Below are positions 17,929-27,498 of a stretch of DNA of 64,000 nucleotides, piece by piece (the stretch's first letter is position 1; each line of letters begins with the position of its first letter). Location: assembly GCA_021775805.1 (NCBI GenBank), contig JAJFHD010000142.1, positions 1-64,000 of the forward strand. Direction: 5' to 3'. A model generated the notes under the pieces. It was not told the DNA's origin, ran no database searches, and worked only from the letters and a program-made list of their open reading frames with translations. A program made the translations under genes and the position numbers. This DNA is from Alphaproteobacteria bacterium (lineage in GTDB: Bacteria > Pseudomonadota > Alphaproteobacteria > Rhizobiales > JAJFHC01).

Positions 17929-20031
17929 TTACGGAACCGGATCGGGGCACTGGTTGTTGTCAGTCCTGACGATGTCGTTGATGGTGATCGGTCCGGCGGC
18001 CATTCCGTTGAACACGCAGGTCCGAACCTGGTCCGGCAGGTCATGGAGATTGCCCGTGCCGGAAACCTGACCGTCCTCGAATTCGTAGGCCACCTGGCCG
18101 TTCGTTACTTTGGTCACGTTGAAGTTGTTGAGCGTAACGATTGATTTCTTCGTGAACACGCCTTCACCGCCCTCGACGTTGACATCGGACAGGGTCGAGT
18201 TCAGCACGTCGTCTAATTTGACGCCGCCCTTGGTGTCATGTCCGTCGCTTGTTTTCACGGTTACGTTGGAAACGGAAGCACCTTGGAGTTTCTTGAGTTC
18301 GAACTTGCCCTCGGCACCTTCCACGGTAACGTTGCTGACAACGGCCGTGCTCGATTTCGAATTGTTGCCCTCGACCTTGACCTTTGATTTATTGCCATTA
18401 CCGGTAATCGAGATGCCGGTGACCGTCATGTCGTCGATTTTCTTGACCTCGACCTTGCCTTCGCCGCCTTCGACCGTGACGGAACCGACTGTCGCCAGGT
18501 TGCCTTTTTCGACTTTCAATTCGAAGCCTTTGGTTCCGGATCCGTCTGCGGTGATGTCATGAACGCTGGCCGTGTCGAAGTTCTTGACTTCGATCTTGTT
18601 GCCTTCGGCACCCTCGGTGACGATGTTCCTGATGGTCACCCTGCCGACCGTGTTGCCTTCGCCGCCATCGACTTTGATGCCGGTCTTGTCACTGCCATTG
18701 AGGGACGTGAAACGCAGATTCTTCAGGGTTGTCGTCCCGGTCGTGTCACCGCCACTTCTGATCCCTTCGCCGCCCTCAAACGTCAGGCCGCGGACGGTGT
18801 TGCCGTTTGCCAGGCGTACCTGGGCCGTGCGGCTGCTGGCGCCTTGCAGCAGTTTGGGCGCCGTGCCCGGCAGGGTACCTGTCACCCTCTGACCGCTGCC
18901 AGCACCAATAAGCGTAATCGGCGTGCCGCCACCTGCAAGGATCTGACCGTCCTTGAGGTTGGTTGACGCGTTTTGGACATCACCGGTCTTATCTATCGCG
19001 ACAATAAGGTCGTTGTCATTGAAATGCTGGTTGTTGAAGCTAACCGGATCTTCGAATGTACCGGCTCCACCCGTCGTATTGTCGACAAACTTGAGTTCGC
19101 CAATCTGCTGCCCGGTCTCCGGGTTGATGGCAGCCTCCGGAGCGCCCTGGAAGGCGCCGGAAACGATGTCCGGGTCACGGCGGATCGGATCGACCATGCG
19201 CCGATCAAGGGCAGAGAGTTGGGATTCGCTGGGGTAATTGCCGAAGCCGAGCGGAATACGGAACCGCAGCATGGCAGACGCGTCCGTCTTCCGGACCTTG
19301 TCGTACTGGATCTCGCCGCCGATGGTTATGCGTGAACTGCCTGGTGCGAATTCATAAAGCCTGGTTTCAAACCGGGCACGGGGACCTGCCACTTTCTTGG
19401 CGTCCTTGGCATCGAAATAAAATCCGCCGACAAAAACCCGGGTTTCGATATCGAACGGCAGTTTGTAGCCGACTTCGGCGTCGAAGCCCCATAAAGCGCG
19501 TTCAAAGCCCGGACGTACCGAAACCGTGGCCCCGGAAAATGCCGCCGCACCGACCAGCGGTGCGGCCTTCTTGCCGCCTTCGGGAATGTAAAGGTTGGCT
19601 CTGAGGTCGAGGTCTTCGGTCAGTGCTTCCAGCCCCAGTGTACCTTGTACGAACGTGTTCGAATTTTCGGTGCCTCTGACATCGAAAGAACCGAAACCAC
19701 CCAAAATCCATCCGCCACCGATCATCGAACGGTAGCCAAGGGCGAAGTTGCCTTCTTTGTTGTTGTCATCGTCGATAAACCCACGAATGTCGGTAAACAA
19801 CATCGACGTGTCATTCTGGAAAAGCGGCCAGAATAACTCCGTCTCACCCAAATGCCGTTCGGTACCCGGCTTGGCGACGATGTCTACGTGGGGAACCCAT
19901 TTGTCGCCTTTTTCAGCATAGGCCGGCGATGCCAGAGCCAGGGCGCTGATAGCAACACTGCACAGCATGGCATGTTTGAAGGACTTGAAATTGACGGCGG
20001 CAGATTGCCGTTCCACGGATGATGATTGCAT
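17929..20031 (-). CDS. Inverse-autotransporter-like outer-membrane protein with repetitive beta-helix passenger
   Basis: 700 residues. A signal peptide (about 1–40) ends at ALASPAYAEKG. Residues about 41–290 match the inverse autotransporter (intimin/invasin-type) beta-barrel pattern: W-P-H-V-D-I start, ETELFWPLFQNDTSMLF, GNFALGYR, WILGGFGSFDVRG, LRANLYIPEGG, and a closing LDRRMVDPIRRD. The rest (about 310–690) is Gly/Asn/Thr/Val-rich and reads as a right-handed beta-helix, with an E/D-G-G/A-E-G pentapeptide recurring at about residues 421, 458, 475, 522, 574 and 622. A cysteine pair lies near the C-terminus. A surface adhesin is the likely role by analogy. AGGAAACAGACC precedes ATG 20031; the frame runs back to 20187 without signal-like sequence. 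Confidence 0.83.
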   Translation of the reverse strand: MQSSSVERQSAAVNFKSFKHAMLCSVAISALALASPAYAEKGDKWVPHVDIVAKPGTERHLGETELFWPLFQNDTSMLFTDIRGFIDDDNNKEGNFALGYRSMIGGGWILGGFGSFDVRGTENSNTFVQGTLGLEALTEDLDLRANLYIPEGGKKAAPLVGAAAFSGATVSVRPGFERALWGFDAEVGYKLPFDIETRVFVGGFYFDAKDAKKVAGPRARFETRLYEFAPGSSRITIGGEIQYDKVRKTDASAMLRFRIPLGFGNYPSESQLSALDRRMVDPIRRDPDIVSGAFQGAPEAAINPETGQQIGELKFVDNTTGGAGTFEDPVSFNNQHFNDNDLIVAIDKTGDVQNASTNLKDGQILAGGGTPITLIGAGSGQRVTGTLPGTAPKLLQGASSRTAQVRLANGNTVRGLTFEGGEGIRSGGDTTGTTTLKNLRFTSLNGSDKTGIKVDGGEGNTVGRVTIRNIVTEGAEGNKIEVKNFDTASVHDITADGSGTKGFELKVEKGNLATVGSVTVEGGEGKVEVKKIDDMTVTGISITGNGNKSKVKVEGNNSKSSTAVVSNVTVEGAEGKFELKKLQGASVSNVTVKTSDGHDTKGGVKLDDVLNSTLSDVNVEGGEGVFTKKSIVTLNNFNVTKVTNGQVAYEFEDGQVSGTGNLHDLPDQVRTCVFNGMAAGPITINDIVRTDNNQCPDPVP

Positions 20032-20345
20032 GGTCTGTTTCCTGATACAGCTTTCGCCAATGAAAGCCAGCGCCTTACGTTTGGCCTGCGTGTTTAACCC
20101 CGAGCCACCGGCCGCACCGCAACTGGCCGGTATCAAAACCCTGTGGGCTGGAATGAAAAGTGAGGAATTCTGACAACACCAAGGCAATTCTTATTGATGA
20201 AATATTAACCAATTGTCAGATTCGGTTTCCAGCCTGCGGCGAGAATGATCCTGTTGCCACAGCACGTCAAGCAGAAATATTCAACAATTTAACAATGTTA
20301 GGCCATTGGATGCGGTTGTGTTGCATCCATGTAACAGACGGAAAT
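20032..20345. other. Intergenic leader region of the inverse autotransporter gene
   Basis: 314 bases without a credible gene between the ligand-forming enzyme gene and the outer-membrane protein gene, both on the minus strand. It must hold the promoter of the latter. The part at about 20165–20310 is AT-rich. A seven-base stem ACCGGCC (20107–20113) / GGCCGGT (20125–20131) lies in the probable 5' untranslated region. I see no confident -35/-10 pair. Confidence 0.4.
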
Positions 20346-21713
20346 TTAGACCACCGGCATCTCAGCGACAAAAAACTGATGTTTTCCGCCGGGTCCGGCC
20401 ACAATTTCGTCACAATACAAGACGTCGACATCAAACGGGTGTCCTATCTTGTCCACAAGGGTGCGCCGCAGATTTTCTTCTTCCTCGAGTGACAGGGAAC
20501 GGTAGACGGACAAATGCAGTTCTAGGCGCTTCAGCGATTTCTGAATCAGTTTAAACTGCCGAATCGGTGCGATCTCCGACAACCCGTATTTCGTGGTCTG
20601 CGGAAAATGCCGGTCGCCGGACGGCAGCATGATGACGTTGTGCACACGGCCCATTATCTGTTTCAAGACCGGCAATCCTCTGCCGCAACTGCAGGGTTCT
20701 CCCACTTCGGCATAGTCACCGATTACATAGCGGATCAGCGGCATTGCGAAGTTCGCCAGGTTTGTGACGACCACACGACCGACCTGTCCGGGTTCGCACG
20801 CGCGACCGTCATCATCGAGAACTTCAAGCAGGACACCCTCCGACTGTACGTGATAATGTTCGGTTTCAGGACACTGCAGGGCCAGATAGCCCGCTTCTCG
20901 GCTTGAATACATGTCCTGAATGACCACGCCCCATACGTCTTGGCACAAGTCGCGCAGTTCAGGATAAACAACTTCGGAGAGCGTCATCACCGATTTGAGG
21001 TTGGGAAGTTTGACACTCTTCTGACGCGCTTGCGTCAGGACAGCGTACAGGTTGGAGGGAAACGTGATGATGTATGTCGGATCCTGGCGAACCAACCACT
21101 CCAGTTGTTGTTCAGATGGCGTTTTCATTTGAAGCAGCGCGGCGGTTCCGTGTGGCGCAAATACCCGCGCCGAGTCACCCCATCCATTGCCCTGCAGTCC
21201 ATTCGGATAGGCAGCATCAGGGTCGTCAGAATCGCGTAATGCTGCAAGTTTCTGGGAAAGGTCACGGTCATGCCAGACATGGTCACGCAGTGTAAAGGCT
21301 TTCCACATCAGATCGTTCAAAGCGGTCCGGGTTACCCGTATCGGCTCGCCTGTCGAACCTGTGGTTTGAATGACATCGATTTCGCCATGGGCGGATGGAA
21401 TCGCACTGCTTATCAGTTGATCCGCATACCTTTGAATCTGATGCCGTTCCAGCAATGGAATGGAATTCCAGATGTCCAGATCTAGCGGTACGCCCTCCAG
21501 ATTCAGGGAACTGAGGATTTGTCCGTAGTACGGGACACTCTCATGCGCATGACGAAGCAACTCTGTTAGCTGGATAAACTGGTGATGCCGAAGTTTTTCC
21601 GGTGTCCACCATTGAGTTTCCTGAAGCTGTCCCAGTATCGACAAGAGCATCGCGTTGTCGGGATGCGGTACGGCCGGCCATAAGGCTCCCGGCAAACTCG
21701 ACAGAGGTATCAT
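20346..21713 (-). CDS. Phenylacetate-CoA ligase-like (PaaK / coenzyme F390 synthetase) AMP-forming enzyme
   Basis: About 455 residues of the ANL adenylating superfamily. The phosphate-binding loop is IQTTGSTGEPIRV (about residues 118–130). MYSSREAGYLALQC matches the family's Y-x-S-x-E-x-G adenine motif, and VVTNLANFAMPLIRYVIGD gives the ATP-ribose-binding aspartate. Two cysteines in EPCSCGRGLPVL fit the PaaK-type CxCGR motif. It probably activates a carboxylic acid as an acyl-AMP/CoA thioester; no phenylacetate pathway genes are present. The frame opens at 21764; ATG 21713 has GGATGGGAT upstream. Confidence 0.82.
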   Translation of the reverse strand: MIPLSSLPGALWPAVPHPDNAMLLSILGQLQETQWWTPEKLRHHQFIQLTELLRHAHESVPYYGQILSSLNLEGVPLDLDIWNSIPLLERHQIQRYADQLISSAIPSAHGEIDVIQTTGSTGEPIRVTRTALNDLMWKAFTLRDHVWHDRDLSQKLAALRDSDDPDAAYPNGLQGNGWGDSARVFAPHGTAALLQMKTPSEQQLEWLVRQDPTYIITFPSNLYAVLTQARQKSVKLPNLKSVMTLSEVVYPELRDLCQDVWGVVIQDMYSSREAGYLALQCPETEHYHVQSEGVLLEVLDDDGRACEPGQVGRVVVTNLANFAMPLIRYVIGDYAEVGEPCSCGRGLPVLKQIMGRVHNVIMLPSGDRHFPQTTKYGLSEIAPIRQFKLIQKSLKRLELHLSVYRSLSLEEEENLRRTLVDKIGHPFDVDVLYCDEIVAGPGGKHQFFVAEMPVV

Positions 21714-21793
21714 GTGGTTATCCCATCCAACCAAGTGACGCCGCGCCGCAAATGCCGCTTCCACTTAATGACGGACGCCGGTTCATTCGAATA

Positions 21794-22291
21794 TCATGCA
21801 ATGGACGGTTCGGAAAACCTGTCTTCAATTAGTTCGAGAGCGGCCGTTACAGTCCGGAACCGAACCTCCTTGCGATCGGCATTCTCAAACATGCATCTGA
21901 CGTGTGTTGTGGAAGCGCCAGACTTCGCACACGCTATATGCACAAGGCCGACAGGTTTTTCTTCGCTGCCTCCGCCGGGACCGGCTACCCCCGTGACCGC
22001 CACAGCGATATCCGCCCGCGAGTTGGCCAGAGCACCTTCGGCCATGGCCCGGGCAACGCGCTCGCTCACGGCACCATCGGACTCGATCAGGGAGGGTGGC
22101 ACCTGCAGGAGTTCAGCCTTGGCTTCATTGGAATAGGTCACGAACCCGCGTTCGAAAACGTCTGACGATCCGGCAATGTCGGTCAGGGCTGCTGCAATCA
22201 TGCCACCGGTACAGGATTCGGCCGTTGCCAGCTTCAGGCCAAGTGACCGGGCACGTTCCAGAAGTGCAGTAGATTGCTCCAGATGATTCAT
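21794..22291 (-). CDS. cinA: CinA C-terminal family protein (nicotinamide mononucleotide amidase-like)
   Basis: 165 residues, the stand-alone CinA C-terminal (PncC) form. Signatures: LKLATAESCTGGMIAAALTD, FERGFVTYSNEAK, AVTGVAGPGGGSEEKPVG. The E. coli member deamidates nicotinamide mononucleotide in pyridine nucleotide recycling. An upstream ATG at 22342 would overlap the end of ispDF by 38 bases; I prefer 22291 (MNHLEQSTALLE), where family similarity starts. Co-oriented with ispDF, as is common in alphaproteobacteria. Confidence 0.9.
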   Translation of the reverse strand: MNHLEQSTALLERARSLGLKLATAESCTGGMIAAALTDIAGSSDVFERGFVTYSNEAKAELLQVPPSLIESDGAVSERVARAMAEGALANSRADIAVAVTGVAGPGGGSEEKPVGLVHIACAKSGASTTHVRCMFENADRKEVRFRTVTAALELIEDRFSEPSIA

Positions 22292-22304
22292 GTTCGATTC
22301 CGCT

Positions 22305-23513
22305 TCAGGCGTTACCGTTTCGATTGTTTCGGTCCGGCTCACAATTGACAGGAAACTCCAGTGTAACAGATGCCTGCGCTGCGATGCCTTCGCTGCGACC
22401 GGTAAAGCCCAGGCGTTCGGTGGTGGTTGCCTTGACGCTCACGCGGTCTAGGGAAACACCCATGATTTCAGACAACCTCTCTCGCATCCGTGCGGTATGC
22501 GGGCTGATCTGGGGGACCTCGCAGATGACAGTGATATCGAGGTTGCCCACCCTGCCACCGCGACCTCGCACCAGACCGCAGGCGTGCGACAGGAATACAT
22601 CCGATGAAACCCCTTTCCAGCGGTCGTCAGTCGGAGGGAAATGGGTGCCGATGTCGCCATCCGCGAGTGCACCGTAGATGGCGTCGGTAGCCGCATGCAT
22701 GGCGACGTCGGCGTCAGAATGGCCCTTCAAGGATCGTTCGAAGGGTATAGATACGCCGCACAGGATTACCGCATCACCGCTGTCAAACGCGTGGACGTCG
22801 AACCCTGTGCCGATTCTGAATTTGGGATCTGGGTGGCTCCGGGTCAATTTGGCCTCCGCCTCTTGGAAATCTTCTGCCGTTGTCAGTTTCTTGTTTCCGG
22901 GGTCGCCGACGATAATGTCGACAGCGATCCCGGCCCATTCCGCCACCGATGCATCATCCGTGAATTGTTCCGAATGGGAACTGGCGGCCTTTTCGTGCGC
23001 TGCCAGAATATCTTGAAATTTGAAGGCCTGCGGTGTTTGTGCGGCCCACAACTCAGTGCGGTCAATCGTGTCGCAAATCCGATCGCTTCGCACCCGCTTG
23101 ATTGTTTCGGAGATCGGTTGCGCGGGTATCACCGCGTCCTTTTCTCCGAGGGTTCCGATGAGGCGGTCGAGGAGGTCCGGCGTCAGGAACGGTCTGGCGG
23201 CATCGTGAATGAGTACAAATTCCGGCGGTGATTCACGCAAGGCGGCTAGACCCATCAGAACCGATTGCTGGCGGGTCTCGCCCCCGTGAACCGGCGTTTC
23301 GCGGGACGCCCAGTTGGGCACGGCCTGCCGGAAGAGCGCCTCATCGCACGGGTTTATGACCACCACGCAACGGTCGATGCGCGCGTGTTCGGCAAAAACA
23401 TCCAACGTCCGGGCAAGCACGCTGCGGCTGCCCAGAAGGCGGTATTGTTTCGGCAGTCCTTCGCCGGCCCGGTGGCCACGTCCGGCGGCGACAATCACAG
23501 CGGCAACTCTCAT
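22305..23513 (-). CDS. ispDF: Bifunctional IspD/IspF (MEP isoprenoid pathway)
   Basis: 402 residues. The N-terminal IspD part (about 1–225) has the cytidylyltransferase motif VIVAAGRGHRAGEGLPKQY and IHDAARPFLT; it couples CTP to methylerythritol 4-phosphate. The C-terminal IspF part (about 232–390) has the metal-binding GTGFDVHAF, KGHSDADVAMHA and ATTTERLGFTGR; it cyclises the CDP-ME phosphate. This fusion is characteristic of alpha- and epsilonproteobacteria. Divergent from dusB across a 187-base shared promoter region. Confidence 0.97.
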   Translation of the reverse strand: MRVAAVIVAAGRGHRAGEGLPKQYRLLGSRSVLARTLDVFAEHARIDRCVVVINPCDEALFRQAVPNWASRETPVHGGETRQQSVLMGLAALRESPPEFVLIHDAARPFLTPDLLDRLIGTLGEKDAVIPAQPISETIKRVRSDRICDTIDRTELWAAQTPQAFKFQDILAAHEKAASSHSEQFTDDASVAEWAGIAVDIIVGDPGNKKLTTAEDFQEAEAKLTRSHPDPKFRIGTGFDVHAFDSGDAVILCGVSIPFERSLKGHSDADVAMHAATDAIYGALADGDIGTHFPPTDDRWKGVSSDVFLSHACGLVRGRGGRVGNLDITVICEVPQISPHTARMRERLSEIMGVSLDRVSVKATTTERLGFTGRSEGIAAQASVTLEFPVNCEPDRNNRNGNA

Positions 23514-23700
23514 ATCGGCAGGACACCATTCTTGTTCGGGACCGCGGGAACACCTTGAGGAGGGTTATGAATAATTATCACCGGTGCTGCAAGCGTGGGC
23601 ATAAACACGGTCCGCAATGAAGACAAAATGCCTATTGCGGCAAAGGGAGGCGTTGCGATAGGTTGCCTCAAAATTGTGCACCTGTGAGAAAGCCTAATTT

Positions 23701-24714
23701 ATGGGCATCGTGATTGGCGACATCGCCGTTTCAAATCCGGTATTCCTGGCCCCGATGTCAGGCGTGACGGATGCGCCGTTTCGCGAACTGGCTCATCAAC
23801 TTGGCGCCGGCCTGGTTGTCTCTGAGATGGTCGCCAGCCACGAACTGCTGCAGCAAAAGGACGAATCTCTGCTGCGCGCAAAGCAGGCAACGAACGTGTT
23901 TCCCAACGTCGTGCAACTGGCTGGCCGGGAAGCACACTGGATGGCGGAAGGCGCGCGCTTTGCCAGAGATCTTGGCGCAGACATCATCGACATCAACATG
24001 GGCTGCCCGGCGCGAAAGGTAACCAACGGGTTGTCCGGGTCGGCCCTCATGCGGAACCTTGACCATGCTGTCGAACTGATTGCCGCCACGGTCAACGCGG
24101 TCGACTGTCCGGTTACCTTGAAAATGCGGCTTGGGTGGGACGACGCCTCCCGCAGTGCACCGGAACTGGCACGGCGGGCAGAGTCGGCAGGCGTTCAGAT
24201 GGTGACCGTGCACGGACGCACCCGCTGTCAGTTCTATAACGGCAGAGCCGACTGGAAGGCTATCGGCGACGTCAAGGCAACGGTGTCCATTCCCGTCATT
24301 GTAAACGGCGATATTTGTACATATGACGATGCAGCCATGGCGCTTCAGGTTGCCGGTGCCGACGGCGTCATGATCGGGCGTGGCGCCTATGGCAGGCCCT
24401 GGTTCGCAGGCAACGTCGCGCATTTTCTGAAGTCCGGGAAAATGCCTGTTGAACCGGACCATTCCGCACAATGGAACGTCATCCGCAAACACTATTCCGG
24501 GATGCTGGAACACTACGGGCATGACAAAGGGGTCCGCTGCGCACGAAAGCATCTGGGATGGTATCTCGACCGGGCCATGGCCAGGTTCGATTCGAAATCG
24601 AGGCCTGAAATCAGCACGGCGAGGGGACGTATCTTCCGTTCGAATAACGCGAGTGAGGTGCTGGATATGCTCGAGATGTTTTATACCGAGAGCGCCCTGG
24701 AGTACGGGTTATGA
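23701..24714 (+). CDS. dusB: tRNA-dihydrouridine synthase (DusB/NifR3 family)
   Basis: 337 residues, an FMN-dependent TIM barrel that reduces specific uridines of tRNA. Seen: VFLAPMSGVTDAPFR, DINMGCPARKVT with the catalytic cysteine, TLKMRLGWD, VTVHGRTRCQFYNG, IPVIVNGDI, and DGVMIGRGAYGRPWF. Historically nifR3, it is the first gene of the nifR3–ntrB–ntrC operon in Rhodobacter and relatives; here it overlaps ntrB by four bases (ATGA). Confidence 0.96.
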   Translation: MGIVIGDIAVSNPVFLAPMSGVTDAPFRELAHQLGAGLVVSEMVASHELLQQKDESLLRAKQATNVFPNVVQLAGREAHWMAEGARFARDLGADIIDINMGCPARKVTNGLSGSALMRNLDHAVELIAATVNAVDCPVTLKMRLGWDDASRSAPELARRAESAGVQMVTVHGRTRCQFYNGRADWKAIGDVKATVSIPVIVNGDICTYDDAAMALQVAGADGVMIGRGAYGRPWFAGNVAHFLKSGKMPVEPDHSAQWNVIRKHYSGMLEHYGHDKGVRCARKHLGWYLDRAMARFDSKSRPEISTARGRIFRSNNASEVLDMLEMFYTESALEYGL

Positions 24715-25862
24715 ACAACGTCCTTGAGCAAGAGGAGGTCGTAGGCTCCCATCGCAATGCCGATACGGAGGCTATTCTCAATGCCTTGCCGCACCCCGTA
24801 ATCACAGTTGATGCCGAAAACCGAATCTCCTACGCCAACGTCGCCGCGGAAACCTTTTTTCATGCCGGTGCGAGTGTTCTTAAACGCCACCGGATAGACG
24901 ACTACGTGCCATTTGGATGCCCGATCCTGTCGCTTATATCCCAGGTCCGGACACGACAGGCCCCGGTTACAGAATACGCTGTCGATCTGGGCACGCCCCG
25001 CAATGGTGGCGAACGCCTGGCCGACGTCCAGGTCGCCCCCGTGACCGATACTCCCGGCACAGTGCTCGTCATTTTCCAGGAGCGATCGATTGCCCGCAAG
25101 ATCGATCGTCAACTCACCCATCGCGGGGCCGCCCGATCGGTATCGGCGATGGCCGCAATCCTTGCCCACGAGATCAAGAATCCGCTATCGGGCATTCGCG
25201 GCGCGGCACAATTGCTGGAGCCTGGTGTCAACGATGACGACCGTGTCCTGACGCAACTGATCTGTGAGGAGACCGACCGGATCTGCACCCTTGTCGACCG
25301 GATGGAAATATTCAGTGACAGCCGGCCCATAGATCCCGAGCCGGTGAACATCCATGCGGTTCTGGGGCATGTGAAGACGCTGGCGGCGTCCGGTTTTGCC
25401 GTCAACGTGAAGTTCGTCGAGGATTATGATCCCTCCCTGCCGCCGGTCTTGGGAGGCCGGGACCAGCTTGTTCAGGTCTTCCTGAATCTGTTGAAGAACG
25501 CAGCCGAGGCGGCAATAGCCGAACGAGGAGAAAATGCAGAAATTGTGTTGTCAACCGCCTTCCGGCCCGGCGTGCGCCTTTCGATTTCGGGTACGACCAA
25601 CCGTGTCGGCCTGCCTTTGGAAATTTGCATACGCGACAATGGTGCCGGTGTCCCCGACGATCTGAAGGAACATCTGTTCGACCCGTTTGTGACCACCAAA
25701 ATGTCCGGAACCGGTCTGGGGCTCGCCCTCGTAGCAAAAATCATCGGTGATCACGGCGGCATCGTGGAATGCGAGAGCGGCCCGCCGCGCACAACATTCA
25801 GAATACTGCTGCCGATGTATGACGCGGGGGACAGTCACAAGACCCAGGGAGTCCGGACATGA
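24711..25862 (+). CDS. ntrB: Nitrogen regulation sensor histidine kinase/phosphatase NtrB
   Basis: 383 residues, cytoplasmic. A PAS domain (about 18–120) precedes the H-box LAHEIKNPLSGIRGAAQLLE (phosphorylatable His at about 154) and a HATPase domain with LLKNAAEA, the G1 box IRDNGAGVP, and GTGLGLALVAKI. NtrB phosphorylates or dephosphorylates NtrC under PII control, tying transcription to nitrogen status. Overlaps dusB and ntrC by four bases each. Confidence 0.96.
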   Translation: MNNVLEQEEVVGSHRNADTEAILNALPHPVITVDAENRISYANVAAETFFHAGASVLKRHRIDDYVPFGCPILSLISQVRTRQAPVTEYAVDLGTPRNGGERLADVQVAPVTDTPGTVLVIFQERSIARKIDRQLTHRGAARSVSAMAAILAHEIKNPLSGIRGAAQLLEPGVNDDDRVLTQLICEETDRICTLVDRMEIFSDSRPIDPEPVNIHAVLGHVKTLAASGFAVNVKFVEDYDPSLPPVLGGRDQLVQVFLNLLKNAAEAAIAERGENAEIVLSTAFRPGVRLSISGTTNRVGLPLEICIRDNGAGVPDDLKEHLFDPFVTTKMSGTGLGLALVAKIIGDHGGIVECESGPPRTTFRILLPMYDAGDSHKTQGVRT

Positions 25863-27310
25863 GCGGTGAGACGATTCTATTGGCCGACGACGACGCGGCA
25901 ATCAGAACTGTTCTGAATCAGGCGCTTGCGAGGTCGGGATATGCCGTCAGATCAACCAGCAACGCCTCGACATTGTGGCGCTGGATCAATGCTGGGGAGG
26001 GCGATCTGGTCATAACCGATGTGGTCATGCCGGATGAAAATGCCTTCGACATGCTGCCCCGGGTCCGTAAACTCCGGCCGGATCTGCCGATCATCGTCAT
26101 GAGCGCACAGAATACCCTGATGACAGCCATTACGGCAGCTGAACAGGGGGCTTACGAGTACCTGCCAAAACCATTCGATTTGAACGAGTTGATATCCGTG
26201 GTCAACCGGGGTTTGTCCCAAACCCGGCAGTCAATGTCGGTTCGCCACGAAGCGAACCTGGACATTCCCGACCGCCTGCCATTGATCGGAAGATCACTGG
26301 CGATGCAGGATATCTACCGCGTTCTCGCAAGGCTGATGCAAACCGACCTGACGGTGATGGTTTCCGGCGAGTCCGGTACGGGCAAAGAACTTGTGGCGCG
26401 AGCCCTCCATGAGTACGGCAAACGGCGCAATGGTCCATTTGTCGCCGTAAACATGGCGGCGATTCCAAAAGACCTGATAGAATCCGAACTGTTCGGTCAC
26501 GAGAAAGGAGCCTTCACCGGTGCAGCCAGCCGTGCTGCGGGACGGTTCGAACAGGCGGAAGGCGGAACTCTGTTTCTCGATGAGATCGGCGATATGCCGA
26601 TGGAAGCGCAAACCCGTCTGCTGCGGGTGCTTCAGGAGGGCGAATACACCTCCGTCGGCGGTGGCAAGCCGATCAAGACCGATGTCCGGATAGTTGCTGC
26701 CACGAATCGCGACCTTCGCCAGCACATCGACCATGGTCTATTCAGGGAAGATCTGTTTTTCCGACTCAATGTGGTTCCCATCCGCCTGCCGCCGCTGCGT
26801 GAGCGAACCGAAGACATCCCCGATCTTACCCGCCATTTCCTGGCTGCGGTCACATGCGACGGCCTGCCGGAAAAACAGATCGACAAATCGGCACTCGACC
26901 GAATGAAACTTTATGGATGGCCGGGCAACGTCCGGGAACTGGAGAATCTGATTCGACGCATGTCAGCGCTTTATTCCCAGAACCTGATCACCAGGGACAT
27001 CGTCGATCAGGAACTTGCAGACTTCCCTCTCAAACCTGAGGAGTCCGGTCGCCACCCATCCCAGACACTGGCGGAATTCACCGAGCGGTACCTGGCCGAC
27101 CATTTTGCCGAATTCGGCACCGAACTGCCCCCATCCGGTCTCTACGAACGGGTTATCCGGGAAATCGAAAAGCCCTTGATAACCGCCGCATTAGTCGCCA
27201 CATCAGGTAATCAGATAAAGAGTTCGGAACTCCTGGGAATCAACCGCAATACCTTGCGCAAAAAGATCCGGGAGTTGGATGTGAACGTGCTGCGGGCCAG
27301 ACAACCTTGA
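25859..27310 (+). CDS. ntrC: Nitrogen regulation response regulator NtrC
   Basis: 483 residues. The receiver domain (1–~120) has acidic residues in LADDDA and the phospho-acceptor Asp in VITDVVMPD. The AAA+ domain (about 140–380) has Walker A GESGTGKE, the sigma54-contacting loop GAFTGA (intact) and Walker B GGTLFLDEIGD. The C-terminal Fis-type helix-turn-helix ends in LGINRNTLRKKIREL. It activates sigma54 promoters for nitrogen assimilation genes. Translationally coupled to ntrB. Confidence 0.97.
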   Translation: MSGETILLADDDAAIRTVLNQALARSGYAVRSTSNASTLWRWINAGEGDLVITDVVMPDENAFDMLPRVRKLRPDLPIIVMSAQNTLMTAITAAEQGAYEYLPKPFDLNELISVVNRGLSQTRQSMSVRHEANLDIPDRLPLIGRSLAMQDIYRVLARLMQTDLTVMVSGESGTGKELVARALHEYGKRRNGPFVAVNMAAIPKDLIESELFGHEKGAFTGAASRAAGRFEQAEGGTLFLDEIGDMPMEAQTRLLRVLQEGEYTSVGGGKPIKTDVRIVAATNRDLRQHIDHGLFREDLFFRLNVVPIRLPPLRERTEDIPDLTRHFLAAVTCDGLPEKQIDKSALDRMKLYGWPGNVRELENLIRRMSALYSQNLITRDIVDQELADFPLKPEESGRHPSQTLAEFTERYLADHFAEFGTELPPSGLYERVIREIEKPLITAALVATSGNQIKSSELLGINRNTLRKKIRELDVNVLRARQP

Positions 27311-27339
27311 AAATTTGCGCCATTGATTTGATGGTTTGC

Positions 27340-27388
27340 TAACCATTGTTGCATATTTGTAACAATGTGGTTGAGTTGCCGCACTCAA
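27340..27388. promoter_or_regulatory. Inverted repeats between ntrC and ntrY
   Basis: Two dyads lie in the 188-base ntrC–ntrY gap. An imperfect one pairs AACCATTGTT with AACAATGTGGTT at about 27340–27372. A perfect one pairs TTGAGT (27371–27376) with ACTCAA (27383–27388). They could be an ntrC terminator or an ntrYX operator; no T-tract is seen after the second. Confidence 0.3.
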
Positions 27389-27498
27389 GGGCGCAATATG
27401 TCAAAAATTGGAGCCTGCCCGAATTTTGGCACAAAGTTTCGGGATAAAAATGCCGCGGGCGTAACCTTCAAACCACAACCATTGTTGATAATCACAGC

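Noticed and set aside
18160..18780. DNA-level tandem repeat or CRISPR-like array inside the surface-protein gene
   Set aside because: The recurring CCTTCGCCGCC-type words are the codons of the GGEG motif in one open frame; spacing is uneven and there are no identical repeats with unique spacers.
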